Source: Alteribacter lacisalsi
GTDB lineage: Bacteria; Bacillota; Bacilli; Bacillales; Salisediminibacteriaceae
Direction of reading: 5' to 3'
Length of the DNA stretch: 64,000 bases
Assembly: GCF_003226345.1 (NCBI RefSeq)
Contig: NZ_PDOF01000001.1
Location: 310,001 to 374,000 of the forward strand
The notes beneath the pieces are model-generated. The model did no database searches, was not told where the DNA came from, and worked only from the letters and a program-made list of their open reading frames with translations. Below, one piece after another: positions 25,792 through 35,301 of the stretch. How positions within the stretch are numbered: position 1 is the stretch's first letter; each line of letters opens with the position of its first letter. The position numbers and the translations under genes are program-made.

Positions 25792-28602
25792 GTGGCATAT
25801 CGCTGGATATACCTGCTTCCGATCCTTTGGATCATAGGAGCAGTCTTTCTTTTTTTACAGTCACCGAATTTGGATGAACTGGTCAGGGAACGAGGTCAGG
25901 CAGGGGTACCTGATGGCTATCCTTCGCAGATGGCAGACGATCTTCTAGCACAGAATGAAGGTGCTTCAGGAGAGACCGTTCTTGCGGTTTATACAAGTGA
26001 TGCAGCCTTAACGGAGGCGGAGCTTGCAGATATCGAAAGTACCCTCAATCAGATTCCCGATGAGATCGGAGAATACCCGGTCGAAGAGGTTGTCACCCCA
26101 TTTGATTCTGATGAGAACAGGGAACTGCTCATCAGTGATGATGAAACAACGGCATTGGCATTTGTTCAGATGGATATGCTCTTTAGTGATACTGCAGCGG
26201 TGAGAGATGATCTGAATCGGACGCTGGCTGCTGAGTCGGTGTCAACGCTTATATCCGGATCATCGGTGATTGAAGACGATGTGATTATCAGTTCGGAGGA
26301 AGGCCTTGCCACAACCGAAGTGATTACAGTCATTTTTGTACTAATTATTTTGTTCCTTGTGTTCAGGTCTCTAGCTGCGCCTCTGGTTCCCCTTGTTACC
26401 GTAGGGGCTTCGTACGTAGTCAGTATCGGCATCGTATCCTATCTGGTTGATTACGCTGGTTTTCCGGTTTCGAACTTCACGCAGATTTTTATTGTGGCTG
26501 TTCTCTTCGGGATTGGAACCGACTATTGTATTCTTCTCCTTAACCGGTTCAAGTCAGAGCTTCTTGAAGCGGAAGACCGTGTTGAAGCGATGCGAAGAAC
26601 CTTTAAAGCAGTCGGACCAACTGTGTTTTCAAGCGCGTTAACCGGCTTCATCGGCTTTTTTGCGATCGGGTTTGCCCAGTTTGACCTTTACCGCTCTGCC
26701 ATGGGAGTCAGTGTAGGTATAGTCGTGCTTGTGGCGGCGATCTGGGTATGGGTGCCGGTTGCCATGATACTGCTCGGTGAAAAGCTTTACTGGCCTTCGC
26801 GCTCTGGACTGCAGGTAAAGCCGAGCCGAACGTGGGGAGCCCTTGGGAGGTTTTCGCTCTATAAACCCGGCTGGACGATGCTGATTCTTGCCGCTGTCTT
26901 TGTCCCGGCCGTTCTTACTTATAATAATGCCACGTCATTTAACTCTCTTGATGAAATCGGGGACGAGTTTGAATCCGTTCAGGCCTTTCATGTGATTACA
27001 GATAAATTTGGAGACGGTGAGATGTTTCCGGCAACTGTTGTGATTGAACACGATGAAAGGTGGGACAGTCAGGAGTGGCTGCCGTATATTGAGCTTGTCA
27101 CTTATGAACTGGAGAAAATCGATGGTGTTCAGGAGGTCAGAAGTGCAACCAGACCGGAAGGAAGCCGGGTAGAAGAATTTACAGTCCCGTATCTTGCTGG
27201 TGAGCTGGCTGATGGAACGGAGGAAATCAGAGACGGACTTGAAGAGCTGAGTGAGGGTTTGGCCGAACTGGCTGATGAACTTCGTGATGAGGAACAGTCC
27301 GTAGATGGTGAGGACGGTTCTGAGGCTCTTTCAGAAGGAGCCGAAGAACTGGCTGATGGAGCACAGGAGATTGAAGCAGGTCTTGCACAAACGGGTTCCG
27401 GCACTGGTGAAGCGGCAGACAGTACGGCTCAGCTCGAACAGCGCCTGTCTGTTCTGAACGAACAACTGGCTTCACTGGCTCAGCAGCTCCCTCCTGGAAG
27501 CGGTATTGATGAACTGCAGGGCGGTTTCGCAGAGGTGCAGGGAGGGTTGGCCGAGTTAACGGCCGGTCTTGAGGAGCTGGCGGTGGCACAGTCAGAGCTC
27601 GAAGACGGGGCCGGGGAACTGGCTGGAGGCGCAGAGGAGCTTGCTGAAGGGCAGGAGGAACTGACAGCGGCCCTCAACGATATCGAAACGGCGTTTTCCG
27701 AGGTGGCAGACGGCCTTGACGAGGCTGTGGAAGGACTTGAAGAACTGGAGGAAGGTCTCGAGGAAGTGGAAGACCTGCTTACGGAACTTGCCGGTCAGTC
27801 TCAGCATCCTCTACAGGGATTTTTTGTCCCGGCAGAGGCGTTTGAGGAAGGTGATCTCGACGGAATTTGGGATGCCTACACCACACCGAATAGACTTGTC
27901 ACGACTATAGATGTGATTTTTGCGATTAACCCGTATAGTAACGAGGCGATGGATACAGCCAGGCTCATTGAAGAACGGGCCCTTCTGGCTTTAAGGGGGA
28001 CGCCGCTTGAGGATGCACCGGTTGCTGTCGGAGGACTTTCCAGTGTCAATCTGGATTTGCAGACGATCTCAAATGATGATTTTCTGCGTACGGCTCTGAT
28101 TATGCTCGCTGGAATCTTTATCGTTCTCGTAGTACTTCTGAAGTCACTGATTATGCCGTTGTACATTCTTGTGTCACTTGTTTTGACCTATATTGTTTCC
28201 ATATCATTTACCGAATTTGTTTTTGTAACACTGCTTGGCTACCCTGGCGTTACGTGGGCAGTACCGTTCTTCGGCTTTATTATGCTCATGGCTCTCGGCG
28301 TGGATTATTCAATCTTTTTGATGACCAGGTTTGCCGAGGATGTGCAGACGAACGAAGACATCAGGGAAGCAGCTCTTTACGCTATGAAACAGATCGGTAC
28401 CGTCGTCCTTTCTGCTGCAGTCATTCTTGCAGGCACATTCGGGGCGATGATGCCTTCAGGCGTGCTCAGCCTCATGCAGATCGGAACCCTAGTCCTGACC
28501 GGACTTCTCCTGTATGCTGTCATCATGCTGCCATTGTTTATTCCCGTCATGATCGGTCTATTCGGAGAACGAAACTGGTGGCCGTTCAGACGGCCTTCCT
28601 GA
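25792..28602 (+). CDS. MMPL/RND-family transporter
   Basis: Large polytopic export protein of 936 residues with two MMPL halves. Each half has an N-terminal membrane helix, a large outer loop and a block of about five membrane segments (around residues 175-345 and 755-925). Between them, roughly residues 465-670, lies a heptad-like region built of LxxG units (ELADGTEEIRDGLEELSEGL, AGELAGGAEELAEGQEEL) that should form a long extracellular coiled coil. FGIGTDYCILL and LALGVDYSIFLMTRF are the paired family motifs with the membrane Asp. The GTG start follows GAAAGGGG. It is monocistronic. The substrate (lipid, drug or surface factor) cannot be told. Confidence 0.85.
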   Translation: MAYRWIYLLPILWIIGAVFLFLQSPNLDELVRERGQAGVPDGYPSQMADDLLAQNEGASGETVLAVYTSDAALTEAELADIESTLNQIPDEIGEYPVEEVVTPFDSDENRELLISDDETTALAFVQMDMLFSDTAAVRDDLNRTLAAESVSTLISGSSVIEDDVIISSEEGLATTEVITVIFVLIILFLVFRSLAAPLVPLVTVGASYVVSIGIVSYLVDYAGFPVSNFTQIFIVAVLFGIGTDYCILLLNRFKSELLEAEDRVEAMRRTFKAVGPTVFSSALTGFIGFFAIGFAQFDLYRSAMGVSVGIVVLVAAIWVWVPVAMILLGEKLYWPSRSGLQVKPSRTWGALGRFSLYKPGWTMLILAAVFVPAVLTYNNATSFNSLDEIGDEFESVQAFHVITDKFGDGEMFPATVVIEHDERWDSQEWLPYIELVTYELEKIDGVQEVRSATRPEGSRVEEFTVPYLAGELADGTEEIRDGLEELSEGLAELADELRDEEQSVDGEDGSEALSEGAEELADGAQEIEAGLAQTGSGTGEAADSTAQLEQRLSVLNEQLASLAQQLPPGSGIDELQGGFAEVQGGLAELTAGLEELAVAQSELEDGAGELAGGAEELAEGQEELTAALNDIETAFSEVADGLDEAVEGLEELEEGLEEVEDLLTELAGQSQHPLQGFFVPAEAFEEGDLDGIWDAYTTPNRLVTTIDVIFAINPYSNEAMDTARLIEERALLALRGTPLEDAPVAVGGLSSVNLDLQTISNDDFLRTALIMLAGIFIVLVVLLKSLIMPLYILVSLVLTYIVSISFTEFVFVTLLGYPGVTWAVPFFGFIMLMALGVDYSIFLMTRFAEDVQTNEDIREAALYAMKQIGTVVLSAAVILAGTFGAMMPSGVLSLMQIGTLVLTGLLLYAVIMLPLFIPVMIGLFGERNWWPFRRPS

Positions 28603-28607
28603 GTAGG

Positions 28608-28641
28608 AAAGACACAGGTGAAGCTTGCCTGTGTCTTTTTT
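28608..28641 (+). terminator. Terminator of the MMPL gene
   Basis: AAAGACACAGG pairs with CCTGTGTCTTT, followed by TTT. The next ~190 bases hold no gene that I can support. Confidence 0.85.
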
Positions 28642-28835
28642 CTCATCAAAGATCGGTTTCCATTATTTAAAAAGCGGGTAAAAGTATATATCTTATTTTC
28701 CCGTTATATAAAAAGGTGAATGCCAAAACGCCCATACAGGGGAGCATCAAAGAGTAAATGTATGGATTTTACATAAAAGCATGGTAAACTGTTGAAAACA
28801 ACCTTAATTTGACTGTAAATTTGGAATTTGCTCTT

Positions 28836-28865
28836 TTGTGCGCCGATTTAATGCTTTGCTATGAT
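28836..28865 (+). promoter_or_regulatory. Probable sigma-A promoter of the amino-acid ABC operon
   Basis: TTGTGC, 18 bases, TATGAT, 80 bases before the lipoprotein gene. A short hairpin (GCCC...GGGC, near 28911-28920) lies in the leader. Confidence 0.5.
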
Positions 28866-28945
28866 AGTAAAGCAATGAAGGGGACTCACCAGCAGAAACA
28901 CGCCCGAATTGATTGGGCAAAACATAATAAAGGGGAGAACCAAAG

Positions 28946-29818
28946 ATGAAGAAGTACTTAAAAGGTATTGTCCCTGTGACACTCGCAGCAACGATGGTCC
29001 TGGCTGCCTGCGGTGAAGGGGATGAAGAAGAGACAGACACAGGTGCTGACGGGGACGGTGAAGAAACAGCCGATGACAACGGCGAAGAAACCGATTCACC
29101 GGGAGATGAAGTTGATTACGATGAATATACCCTTGAAGACGGAAAATTTGTCTTCGCTTTATCCGGGGAGTACCGTCCATTCAATTATGTTGATGAAACG
29201 AACAATTTAGTAGGGTTTGACGTGGATATCGGAATGGCGATTGCAGACGAACTCGGACTTGAAGGTGAGCCGTATCAGATTACGTGGAATTCCATTATTC
29301 TGGGTTTGAATGACAACCGTTATGACGCGATTATCGGAAGTATGGGAATCACGGAAGAACGTCAGGAAAACGTGGCATTCTCCGACCCGTACTACTACTC
29401 CGGAGCACAGGTGTTTACCCGTTCCGACAGCGACATTCAGTCTCTTGAAGATATTGATGAAAATACTGAGGTAGCGGTAGCTGAAGGAACAACATATCAT
29501 ACGATGATTCAGGATTATTCGGAAGAGATTGTTACTTACGACTCTGACGTGGTTGCCCTTCAGACTCTATCCCAGGGGCGTCATGATGCAGTTATTACCG
29601 ACCGCCTGGTAGGGCTGATTAACATTGAAGATCAGGGTCTTGATATTGAGCTTCGTGGTGATCTGATTGATTCAGAGGAAATGGCGATTGCCCTTCGTCA
29701 CGATGAGGACGAGCTGATGGAAGGCATTAACCAGGCTCTTGAAAATATCCGTGAAAGCGGGTTATATGAAGAAATCAACCAGCGTTACTTCGATGAAGAT
29801 ATCGGTGAAGGCAACTAA
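28946..29818 (+). CDS. Amino-acid ABC transporter, substrate-binding lipoprotein
   Basis: Solute-binding protein family 3. The signal peptide ends LAACG (Cys22 lipidated). An acidic linker follows (about residues 24-55). The binding domain begins FVFALSGEYRPFNYVDE and includes GFDVDIGMAIADELG and IIGSMGITEERQENVAFSDPYY, typical of polar amino-acid or cystine-type binding proteins. The 290-residue product is first in an operon with permease and ATPase. A hairpin after the gene probably keeps its level above that of the other two. The exact ligand is unknown. Confidence 0.9.
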   Translation: MKKYLKGIVPVTLAATMVLAACGEGDEEETDTGADGDGEETADDNGEETDSPGDEVDYDEYTLEDGKFVFALSGEYRPFNYVDETNNLVGFDVDIGMAIADELGLEGEPYQITWNSIILGLNDNRYDAIIGSMGITEERQENVAFSDPYYYSGAQVFTRSDSDIQSLEDIDENTEVAVAEGTTYHTMIQDYSEEIVTYDSDVVALQTLSQGRHDAVITDRLVGLINIEDQGLDIELRGDLIDSEEMAIALRHDEDELMEGINQALENIRESGLYEEINQRYFDEDIGEGN

Positions 29819-29838
29819 TAAACATAGCGATAAACTCC

Positions 29839-29873
29839 GGAAAAATGTGTGCGGGCTTCGTGCACATTTTTCC
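29839..29873 (+). terminator. Intra-operon attenuating hairpin
   Basis: GGAAAAATGTG pairs with CACATTTTTCC, giving a stem that ends in a U-rich arm between the binding-protein and permease genes. Partial termination here would favour the binding protein. Confidence 0.6.
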
Positions 29874-29893
29874 CTCTTAAAAGAGGTGACAGT

Positions 29894-30571
29894 ATGATAG
29901 TAGCCAATGTATTCAGTCTCGATACTTTCTTTTCCGAGTTGATCAGAACTTATCCGTTCTTTTTTGAAGCTGCCTGGATGACCATTCGGATCACGATTGC
30001 AGCGGTCATTCTTGGTACGATTATCGGTGTCTTTGTAGCTTTATTAAAGCTTTCCAACCCTGTACTGAGGGTAATTGCAGATATTTACATTACCATTATC
30101 CGCGGAACCCCTCTAATCGTGCAGATTTTCGTCCTTTTCTACGGATTAACCGGCATCGTGCAGCTTTCGGCTTTCTGGGCCGCATCCTTTGCGCTCGCCG
30201 TACATAACTCAGCGTACATTGCCGAAATTTTCAGAGGGGCGATTCAATCCATTGATAAAGGACAGATGGAAGCCGGGCGGTCCCTGGGTATGACCAGGGG
30301 AACAACGATGAAGCGGATCATTATGCCCCAGGCTCTTCGCCGGGCGGTCCCGCCGCTTGGGAATCAGTTTATTATTGCTCTCAAAGATTCCTCTCTGGCA
30401 GCATTCGTAGGGATCGGGGAACTGTTCCGGCTGTCCCAGGGTATTGCTGCAGCAACATTTAATACACTGGAAACCTACGTCATTGCAGCTGTATATTATC
30501 TCGCGCTCGTTATGATCCTCACCTGGATTGTGAATATGGTGGAGCGCAGGCTGTCAATAAGTGACCGATAG
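29894..30571 (+). CDS. Amino-acid ABC transporter permease
   Basis: HisM/GlnP-type inner-membrane permease with about five spans. The N-terminus is AAWMTIRITIAAVILGTIIGV. The ATPase-contacting EAA motif is MEAGRSLGMTRGTTMKRIIMPQALRRAVPPLGN. The ATG at 29894 follows AAGAGGTGAC and gives 225 residues; the upstream part of the same frame lies in the attenuator hairpin. The next gene starts 12 bases downstream. Confidence 0.92.
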   Translation: MIVANVFSLDTFFSELIRTYPFFFEAAWMTIRITIAAVILGTIIGVFVALLKLSNPVLRVIADIYITIIRGTPLIVQIFVLFYGLTGIVQLSAFWAASFALAVHNSAYIAEIFRGAIQSIDKGQMEAGRSLGMTRGTTMKRIIMPQALRRAVPPLGNQFIIALKDSSLAAFVGIGELFRLSQGIAAATFNTLETYVIAAVYYLALVMILTWIVNMVERRLSISDR

Positions 30572-30583
30572 GAGGCAAAAGAT

Positions 30584-31315
30584 ATGAAAGAAATGATACG
30601 TGTGGAAAAACTGAATAAATCCTTCGGGGATCTTCATGTCCTGAAAGACGTGGACCTTGAAGTCTATGAAAATGAAGTGGTATGTCTGATCGGTGCCAGC
30701 GGCTCCGGTAAAAGTACGCTGCTCCGCTGCCTCAATTTTCTCGAAGTGAAAAACGATGGAAAAGTTATTTTTGATGGTGACACAATCGAGCTTAAGACGC
30801 ACAATATTAACGAAATCCGACAGCAGGTTGGCATGGTGTTTCAGCATTTTAATCTTTTTCCCCATAAGACCGTACTTGAAAATGTGATGGAAGCCCCGCT
30901 GATGGTCAAGAAAATTCCGCGGAAGCAGGCGGAACAGGAGGGAAAAGAACTTCTTGATAAAGTGGGCCTGGGTGACAAATACCACGTTTATCCGAGCAAA
31001 CTGTCCGGTGGCCAGAAGCAGCGTGTCGCCATCGCCCGCGCGCTTGCCATGAGACCGAAGATTATGCTGTTTGACGAACCTACCTCGGCACTCGACCCTG
31101 AACTTGTAGGCGAGGTGCTCGAGACAATGAAACAGCTTGCCAGAGAGGGGATGACGATGATCGTCGTTACCCACGAAATGGGCTTTGCAAGGGAAGTGGC
31201 GGACCGGACCGTTTACATGCATGACGGACGCATTGTGGAAACGGGCGAATCCAAGGAATTCTTCGCCAATCCAAAGGAAAAGCGGACGCAGGAGTTTTTA
31301 AGCAAGGTCCTGTAA
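30584..31315 (+). CDS. Amino-acid ABC transporter ATP-binding protein
   Basis: GlnQ-type ATPase that powers the transporter with the two preceding gene products. Walker A is GASGSGKST, the Q loop [11 protein letters not shown], the signature [15 protein letters not shown] and Walker [14 protein letters not shown]; the switch histidine is in VTHEMGFA. 243 residues. TAGGAGGC precedes the ATG. Last gene of the operon, followed by a terminator. Confidence 0.93.
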   Translation: MKEMIRVEKLNKSFGDLHVLKDVDLEVYENEVVCLIGASGSGKSTLLRCLNFLEVKNDGKVIFDGDTIELKTHNINEIRQQVGMVFQHFNLFPHKTVLENVMEAPLMVKKIPRKQAEQEGKELLDKVGLGDKYHVYPSKLSGGQKQRVAIARALAMRPKIMLFDEPTSALDPELVGEVLETMKQLAREGMTMIVVTHEMGFAREVADRTVYMHDGRIVETGESKEFFANPKEKRTQEFLSKVL

Positions 31316-31349
31316 GAGACACAGATTAAAGGATACTTAATCAGATAAG

Positions 31350-31387
31350 AAGGCCCTCACCGGCAAAGGTGGGGGCCCTTCGTTTTT
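31350..31387 (+). terminator. Terminator of the amino-acid ABC operon
   Basis: AAGGCCCTCACC pairs with GGTGGGGGCCCTT with small mismatches; TCGTTTTT follows. Confidence 0.75.
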
Positions 31388-31416
31388 GGTGGGAGCGGCG
31401 CGGGGGGAGGGGGAAT

Positions 31417-31499
31417 CAGGACAAACTCAAGAAGCGGGGCAGTTATGTCCTGAAAAGAGCAGAATTGATACATAACTCAGGGAGGCGGGAGAGTTATGT
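31417..31499. repeat. Nested inverted repeats in the ABC-hemA gap
   Basis: CAGGACAAACT (31417-31427) faces AGTTATGTCCTG (31441-31452) with one extra base. ACATAACTC (31470-31478) faces GAGTTATGT (31491-31499) perfectly. TCAGGACTTA recurs near 31516. No protein is encoded. It could be operator-like or a degenerate relative of the 20-bp arrays. Confidence 0.45.
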
Positions 31500-31570
31500 T
31501 TTAACTTTGGTAAAGTCAGGACTTACATTTTAATAATGCTCTGACTGGAGGGTGGGATTTTATGTGGTTT

Positions 31571-31680
31571 AGCTTATAAATCTGGTTTTCCGCTTATAAA
31601 CTGAATATCTCGCTTATGAATCAATTTTTCCGCTCATAAATTTAATACATCGCTTATAAATGCGTATTTTCGCTTATAAC
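31571..31680 (+). repeat. 20-bp-period array, CGCTTATAAA core, six units
   Basis: AGCTTATAAA, CGCTTATAAA, CGCTTATGAA, CGCTCATAAA, CGCTTATAAA and CGCTTATAAC start exactly at 31571, 31591, 31611, 31631, 31651 and 31671. They are separated by unrelated 10-base pyrimidine-rich spacers. Five units carry TAA and the one variant carries TGA at the same place. Confidence 0.8.
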
Positions 31681-31906
31681 TGGCGACCGTGGCGTCATTA
31701 TATCCTAACTTCGTAATAGTCAGAACATTTCCTGCCACACTAATAATGATTCAAGGCAATTTATTTATACCCATATGTAGGCTGCGTTCTGCCCGAAAGA
31801 TTAAAAAAACGGTGGCAGGGTACACTATCCTAAGAAGAACATGGGAAAAGCACCATCATCTGCGCCGGCTTCATTAAAGTTTCACAGTCTGTTCAAACCT
31901 TTGTTT

Positions 31907-31934
31907 TTGTCCGGCATACGCCAAATGTTATAAT
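31907..31934 (+). promoter_or_regulatory. Sigma-A promoter of the hem operon
   Basis: TTGTCC, 16 bases, TATAAT, with a ~160-base leader before hemA. The leader ends in a small hairpin (AACCCG...CGGGTT, 32061-32084). I see no full PerR box. Confidence 0.65.
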
Positions 31935-32103
31935 ATAGTCAGTATGCATGAGTCATACCTTTCACTGTGGAGGTCAGACATGTTACAATAGTTCCGGTAT
32001 GCAGATGTTCGTTTTATTATGACATTTTTTACGACAGTCATTTGTCACATAGATATAAAGAACCCGGGCATCGATAGACGGGTTATTATTCGGGGGTGAA
32101 ACA

Positions 32104-33504
32104 ATGCACATCCTTGTTGTTAGCTTGAACTATAAAACAACACCGGTCGAAATTCGAGAAAAATTCACGTTTCAGAATGACCTCGAGGGTGCATTAACGA
32201 AACTGAGAAACTCTAAAAGTATGCTTGAGTGTGTAATTGTCTCCACGTGCAACCGTACGGAGGTTTATGCCGTTGTGGATCAGCTCCACACCGGGCGGTA
32301 CTATACAAAAGCATTTCTTTCAGAGTGGTTTAATATGCCGAAAGAAGACTTTACGCCATTTCTTCAGATTCGGGAAGATGAAAGTGCGGTCGAGCACCTT
32401 TACCGGGTTACGTGCGGGCTCGATTCCATGATTGTCGGTGAAACTCAGATTCTCGGCCAGATCCGTAACAGTTTTCAGACTGCGCAGACACAAGGGACAA
32501 CCGGCACCGTGTTTAACCATCTCTTTAAAGAGGCGGTTACACTCGCCAAGCGTGCCCATTCTGAGACAAGCATCGGGGAAAATGCCGTAAGTGTGAGCTA
32601 CGCTGCGGTTGAGCTGGGGAAAAAGATCTTTGGGGACTTCGGTGAAAAAGAAGTGCTCGTGCTTGGTGCGGGCAAAATGAGTGAACTAACAGCGAAGCAC
32701 CTTCATACGAGCGGTGTGAATGATATTACGGTTATGAACCGGACGGCGGAAAAAGGACAGGAGCTGGCTTCGAAGTTTAACGGGGCTGCACGTTCCATGT
32801 CAGAAATGGACGACGCCCTGAAAACGGCCGATATTATGATCAGTTCCACCGGCTCGACGGAATACGTCCTGTCCAGAGCCAGAATGGCCGCACTTACGAA
32901 AAAGCGGAACGGCCGCCCTCTGTTTCTTGTTGATATTGCCGTTCCCCGGGATATCGATCCGGGAGTAGGCGAGCTTGATAACGTGTACCTGTACGATATT
33001 GACGATCTGCAGGGCATCGTGGCTGCCAACCTGGAAGTCCGTCAGAAAGAAGCGGAAAAAATTGAGCTTATGATTGAAGAAGGCCTCGTGGCATTCGGCC
33101 AGTGGCTGGACCAGCTTGGGGTTGTACCGATCATTTCCGCTCTCAGAACGAAAGCTCTTTCCGTACAGGCGGAAACGATGGAGAGCCTGGAGCGGAAGCT
33201 GACTGATCTTACGGAACGTGAAAAGAAAGTAATCCGCAAGCATATGAAAAGCATTATCAACCAGATCCTCCGCGACCCGATTACGACAGTGAAAGAGCTC
33301 CCTGAAGAAGCCAATGCCGAGGAGTCCCTGGCTCTTGTTACAAAATTGTTCGGTATTGAAGAGGAACTCGAAAAGAATGCAATGCCTAAATCCCAGATTC
33401 AGATTAATAAAGCGGAACGGGAATGGAACATCCAGAAGCGCAGAGCAGAACTGGCAGACCGCAACAGTGTAAAAGAGTCTGTAAAAGCTCTGGCCCGGTC
33501 ATAA
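32104..33504 (+). CDS. hemA: Glutamyl-tRNA reductase
   Basis: First committed step of C5-pathway heme synthesis: reduces glutamyl-tRNA to glutamate-1-semialdehyde with NADPH. The catalytic Cys49 lies in [25 protein letters not shown] and the NADPH-binding [17 protein letters not shown] follow; the C-terminal dimer domain is helical. The length, 466 residues, is close to the family. The start is the ATG in GGGGGTGAAACAATG. First gene of hemAXCDBL. Confidence 0.96.
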   Translation: MHILVVSLNYKTTPVEIREKFTFQNDLEGALTKLRNSKSMLECVIVSTCNRTEVYAVVDQLHTGRYYTKAFLSEWFNMPKEDFTPFLQIREDESAVEHLYRVTCGLDSMIVGETQILGQIRNSFQTAQTQGTTGTVFNHLFKEAVTLAKRAHSETSIGENAVSVSYAAVELGKKIFGDFGEKEVLVLGAGKMSELTAKHLHTSGVNDITVMNRTAEKGQELASKFNGAARSMSEMDDALKTADIMISSTGSTEYVLSRARMAALTKKRNGRPLFLVDIAVPRDIDPGVGELDNVYLYDIDDLQGIVAANLEVRQKEAEKIELMIEEGLVAFGQWLDQLGVVPIISALRTKALSVQAETMESLERKLTDLTEREKKVIRKHMKSIINQILRDPITTVKELPEEANAEESLALVTKLFGIEEELEKNAMPKSQIQINKAEREWNIQKRRAELADRNSVKESVKALARS

Positions 33505-33523
33505 TGACAGCAGGAGACGGGCT

Positions 33524-34342
33524 ATGCTGAACGCTCTTTATCTTCTAATTATCGTTCTTTATCTTCTCAGTGTACTCGGGTATTTTATTGATTTTATACA
33601 AACCAGCCAGAAGGTGAATCGAATTGCCTTCTGGTTGCTTTCTATCGTCTGGCTTCTGCAGCTGTTTTTCTTTGTGCTCAGGATGCTTGAATATAACCGG
33701 CTGCCCTTGATGACGATCTTTGAAGGGCTTTTTCTATACGCGTGGATACTGGTAACATTTTCATTAATTATCAACCGTCTGTTTAAGATGGATTTTCTGA
33801 TCTTTTTCGTCAATGTTGTCGGGTTCGTAATTATGACCATCAGTGTATTCGCCCCAACCGGTGATGCGCCGGAGCAGCTTCAGAACCTTCTTCTCACCGA
33901 ACTTCTCGTCATCCACGTGAGCGTCATTCTTCTGTCCTACGGGGCATTTACCCTTTCGTTTGCCTTTTCGTTTATGTACATGCTTCAGCATTTTATGCTT
34001 AAAGGGAAACAGTGGGGAAAACGGATGTACCGGATCGGTGATCTTGCGAAGCTGGAGCGTTTTTCCTATGTGTTCGCACTCTTTGGTTTTCCGCTTATGG
34101 TCGTCGGGCTGATTCTCGGCGTGATCTGGGCCTGGATCGAGTTTGGTACTGTACCGTGGTTCGATCTTAAAGTGATATCAAGCTTTGTGGTGATCGGAGT
34201 GTACGGTTTCTATCTGTTTGACTATGTGGTAAACAGGAAAAGGGGATACAGCCTGGCACTTTTAAATATAGCAGCCTTTCTTGTACTGCTTATTAATTAC
34301 TTTCTTTCAAGCTCGTTTTCTGAATTTCATCTATGGTATTAA
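33524..34342 (+). CDS. hemX: HemX membrane protein
   Basis: Integral membrane protein of 272 residues with about eight hydrophobic spans, related to cytochrome c assembly (CcsA-like) proteins. In B. subtilis HemX lowers the amount of HemA protein. CAGGAGACGGGCT precedes the ATG. Its place between hemA and hemC supports the call. Confidence 0.92.
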   Translation: MLNALYLLIIVLYLLSVLGYFIDFIQTSQKVNRIAFWLLSIVWLLQLFFFVLRMLEYNRLPLMTIFEGLFLYAWILVTFSLIINRLFKMDFLIFFVNVVGFVIMTISVFAPTGDAPEQLQNLLLTELLVIHVSVILLSYGAFTLSFAFSFMYMLQHFMLKGKQWGKRMYRIGDLAKLERFSYVFALFGFPLMVVGLILGVIWAWIEFGTVPWFDLKVISSFVVIGVYGFYLFDYVVNRKRGYSLALLNIAAFLVLLINYFLSSSFSEFHLWY

Positions 34343-34368
34343 ATTCACCTATATAATCGGAGGTCTTT

Positions 34369-35301
34369 ATGCGAAAAATTGTCATTGGTTCAAGACGCAG
34401 TAACCTTGCCCTCACCCAGACGAAATGGGTCATTAGTGAGCTTGAAAAGCTCGGACTCCCATTCGAATTTGAAATTAAGGAGATCGTCACTAAAGGGGAC
34501 AAAATCCTTGATGTGACCCTTTCAAAAGTCGGAGGCAAAGGCCTGTTTGTAAAAGAAATTCAAAAAGCGATGTTCGATAAGGAAATTGATATGAGCGTCC
34601 ACAGCCTGAAGGACCTTCCTTCCGGTGAAACAGAAGGATTGACGATTGCCTCTGTTCCTAAGCGGGTTGACCCACGGGATGCGTTTATTTCCGAAAGCGG
34701 CAAAACACTGAAGGAACTGCCTGCAGGTTCCATTGTTGGAACAAGCAGTCTCCGTCGTTCCGCCCAGGTTCTGGCTGAGCGCCCGGACCTTGAAATCCAA
34801 TGGATCCGCGGGAACATTGACACACGCCTCAGAAAGCTGCGCGAAGAAAACTTCGATGCGATTATTCTTGCAGCAGCAGGGCTTGAGCGTGTCGGCTGGA
34901 CGGATGACATCGTAACGGAATTTCTTGAGCCCGAAGTGTCACTGCCGGCAGTCGGCCAGGGCGCGCTCGGAATTGAGTGCCGTGCAGACGATCATGAACT
35001 GATTGATCTTCTGAAAAAAATTAACGACGCCGTAACAGCGCGAACGACAGCAGCTGAAAGGGCGTTTCTTCATAAAGTAGAGGGCGGATGCCAGGTGCCG
35101 ATTGCCGGTCACGCTAAAATGCTGGAGGACGGCCGTGTGGAACTTACGGCACTAGTAGCTTCACCTGACGGCAAGCAGGTGTTTAAACGGACCGAAGCAG
35201 GCGAAGATCCTGCAGCAGTGGGTGAAAGTGTGGCATCGGTACTTCTTGGTGAAGGAGCTAAAGAAGTGCTCGATCAGGTGAAACAGGAGCTCGATCTGTA
35301 A
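34369..35301 (+). CDS. hemC: Porphobilinogen deaminase (hydroxymethylbilane synthase)
   Basis: Joins four porphobilinogens into hydroxymethylbilane. [13 protein letters not shown] at the start, VHSLKDLP in domain 1 and the dipyrromethane-cofactor cysteine in [11 protein letters not shown] are all present. 310 residues; GGAGGTC lies before the ATG. The next gene begins immediately after its stop codon. Confidence 0.96.
   Translation: MRKIVIGSRRSNLALTQTKWVISELEKLGLPFEFEIKEIVTKGDKILDVTLSKVGGKGLFVKEIQKAMFDKEIDMSVHSLKDLPSGETEGLTIASVPKRVDPRDAFISESGKTLKELPAGSIVGTSSLRRSAQVLAERPDLEIQWIRGNIDTRLRKLREENFDAIILAAAGLERVGWTDDIVTEFLEPEVSLPAVGQGALGIECRADDHELIDLLKKINDAVTARTTAAERAFLHKVEGGCQVPIAGHAKMLEDGRVELTALVASPDGKQVFKRTEAGEDPAAVGESVASVLLGEGAKEVLDQVKQELDL

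Noticed and set aside
25792-28602. MMPL gene as a mycobacterial-type lipid exporter
   Set aside because: Only the superfamily can be supported; nothing in the neighbourhood points to a lipid pathway.
20331-31680. CRISPR array
   Set aside because: The periodic arrays have 8-13-base cores and 7-12-base spacers, far too short for CRISPR, and there are no cas genes in the window.
31920-31990. PerR box in front of hemA
   Set aside because: Only one half (TTATAAT, part of the -10) fits; the second half of TTATAATNATTATAA is absent.
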